DNA from: CAZTWC01 sp964617105 [NCBI: uncultured Myxococcia bacterium]
Lineage (GTDB): Bacteria > CAZTWC01
Direction of reading: 5' to 3'
Length of the DNA: 17,415 nt
Assembly: GCA_964617105.1 (NCBI GenBank)
Contig: CAZTWC010000054.1
Coordinates: 1 to 17,415, forward strand
Made by a program: the position numbers and the translations under genes. The number at the start of each line of letters is the position of its first letter. Position 1 is the stretch's first letter. The notes under the pieces are model-generated. The model searched no databases. It was not told where the DNA came from and saw nothing but the letters and a program-made list of their open reading frames with translations. Below, one piece after another: positions 16,790-17,415 of the stretch.

Positions 16790-17356
16790 TCAAAGATTAA
16801 GTTTGTTGGAGTAACACTTATAACAGGCGGGCAGATATTTCTCATCTGCTCCCAGATCTATGCTAAGACCTTCGACAGTGGGGTTACCATCAGTGAATTT
16901 GAGGTTCATAACCGCTTTTTTGTTGCAGAAAGCACAGGTAACTTTGATCTCTTCAATGGAATCTGCCAACTCCAGTAGACGGCGAGAACCATGGAAAAGC
17001 CTGGATTTGAAATCGGTGCGCAATCCGTAACAGATTACCGGGATATTCATAACAGTGGTGATCCGGCGTAATTGTTCCACCAAAGATTCAGACAGGAACT
17101 GGGCCTCATCCACCAGGATGCAACTCAAACCTTCAAACTGACTTTTTTCCAGGCAAGTATCCTCTTTCACCATAATATCTGCTTTCGCCACCAGGCCAGA
17201 GCGCGATTTGATGGCGTGTACACCAAAACGGTCATCAAGTTCCGGTTTTAGCAGTTTAACCTTTTTGCCCTGATTGCGGTAATTGTGAGCCACGGCCAAT
17301 AAATTCATTGTTTTAGCGCTTGAAACTACTCCATAGCGAAAGTAAAGTTTGGCCAT
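16790..17356 (-). CDS. tdk: Thymidine kinase (TK1-type)
   Basis: A 188-aa enzyme phosphorylating thymidine in the salvage pathway. The N-terminus MAKLYFRYG leads into the P-loop, here GVVSSAKT (residues 9-16), which has Ala where Gly usually precedes the Lys. VDEAQFL (82-88) carries the catalytic Glu84. A structural zinc site is formed by Cys141, Cys144, Cys178 and Cys181. The lasso-region residues around VEGLSIDLG lie just before the last Cys pair, close to the usual layout. Length is normal for the family. The ATG at 17356 has GGAG eight bases upstream and matches the family start; the longer frame to 17395 is not needed. No partner gene is visible before the window edge. Confidence 0.92.
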   Translation of the reverse strand: MAKLYFRYGVVSSAKTMNLLAVAHNYRNQGKKVKLLKPELDDRFGVHAIKSRSGLVAKADIMVKEDTCLEKSQFEGLSCILVDEAQFLSESLVEQLRRITTVMNIPVICYGLRTDFKSRLFHGSRRLLELADSIEEIKVTCAFCNKKAVMNLKFTDGNPTVEGLSIDLGADEKYLPACYKCYSNKLNL

Positions 17357-17415
17357 TTTTATTTCTCCAACTCTTTCAAGGCTGCAAAAACGCACTGCCG
17401 AACATAACTCTCAGA

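Overview
The window reads as the chromosome of a Gram-negative bacterium. It has a C-terminal fragment resembling an outer-membrane barrel, a peptidase with a lipoprotein-type signal, and several Sec-type signal peptides. FHA-TPR fusions, REC-PAS regulators and a protease ending in Gly-rich/Cys/membrane-helix/Arg (MYXO-CTERM style) point to a deltaproteobacteria-like or neighbouring lineage. This placement is an inference and is not strong. No rRNA, tRNA, CRISPR array, phage genes or recognisable transposase is visible.

Left part (1-5102): the end of a probable outer-membrane protein is followed by a terminator-like hairpin. Next comes an AAA/DUF4143 ATPase gene broken by a one-base frameshift. 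Converging on it from the right are two exported peptidases in tandem on the minus strand: a matrixin-like zinc protease, then an S9A prolyl oligopeptidase. A short motif (TAGTTCCCGTCCGA) occurs beside the broken ATPase gene. It occurs again as one arm of an inverted repeat in the 318-base gap before the next gene.

Middle (5103-11370): a membrane protein with two cytoplasmic FHA domains and a periplasmic TPR region converges on a two-gene minus-strand unit. That unit is a class I (enterobacterial CyaA-type) adenylate cyclase of 987 aa, then a small exported protein with DGG repeats and a polylysine tail. The cyclase has a very good sigma70-type promoter. An unrecognised 124-aa protein is transcribed divergently from it.

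Right part (11416-17415): housekeeping genes. gyrA and asnS are 22 bases apart on the minus strand. A hairpin plus U-tract lies directly before gyrA and could be an attenuator or the terminator of the upstream REC-PAS gene. A SlyD-like FKBP isomerase is divergent from the REC-PAS gene and converges on a thymidine kinase gene.

The genes do not form one evident system. The parts most worth following are the cyclase plus repeat-protein unit, the sorted protease plus peptidase pair, the frameshifted ATPase with its repeat motif, and the gyrA leader.
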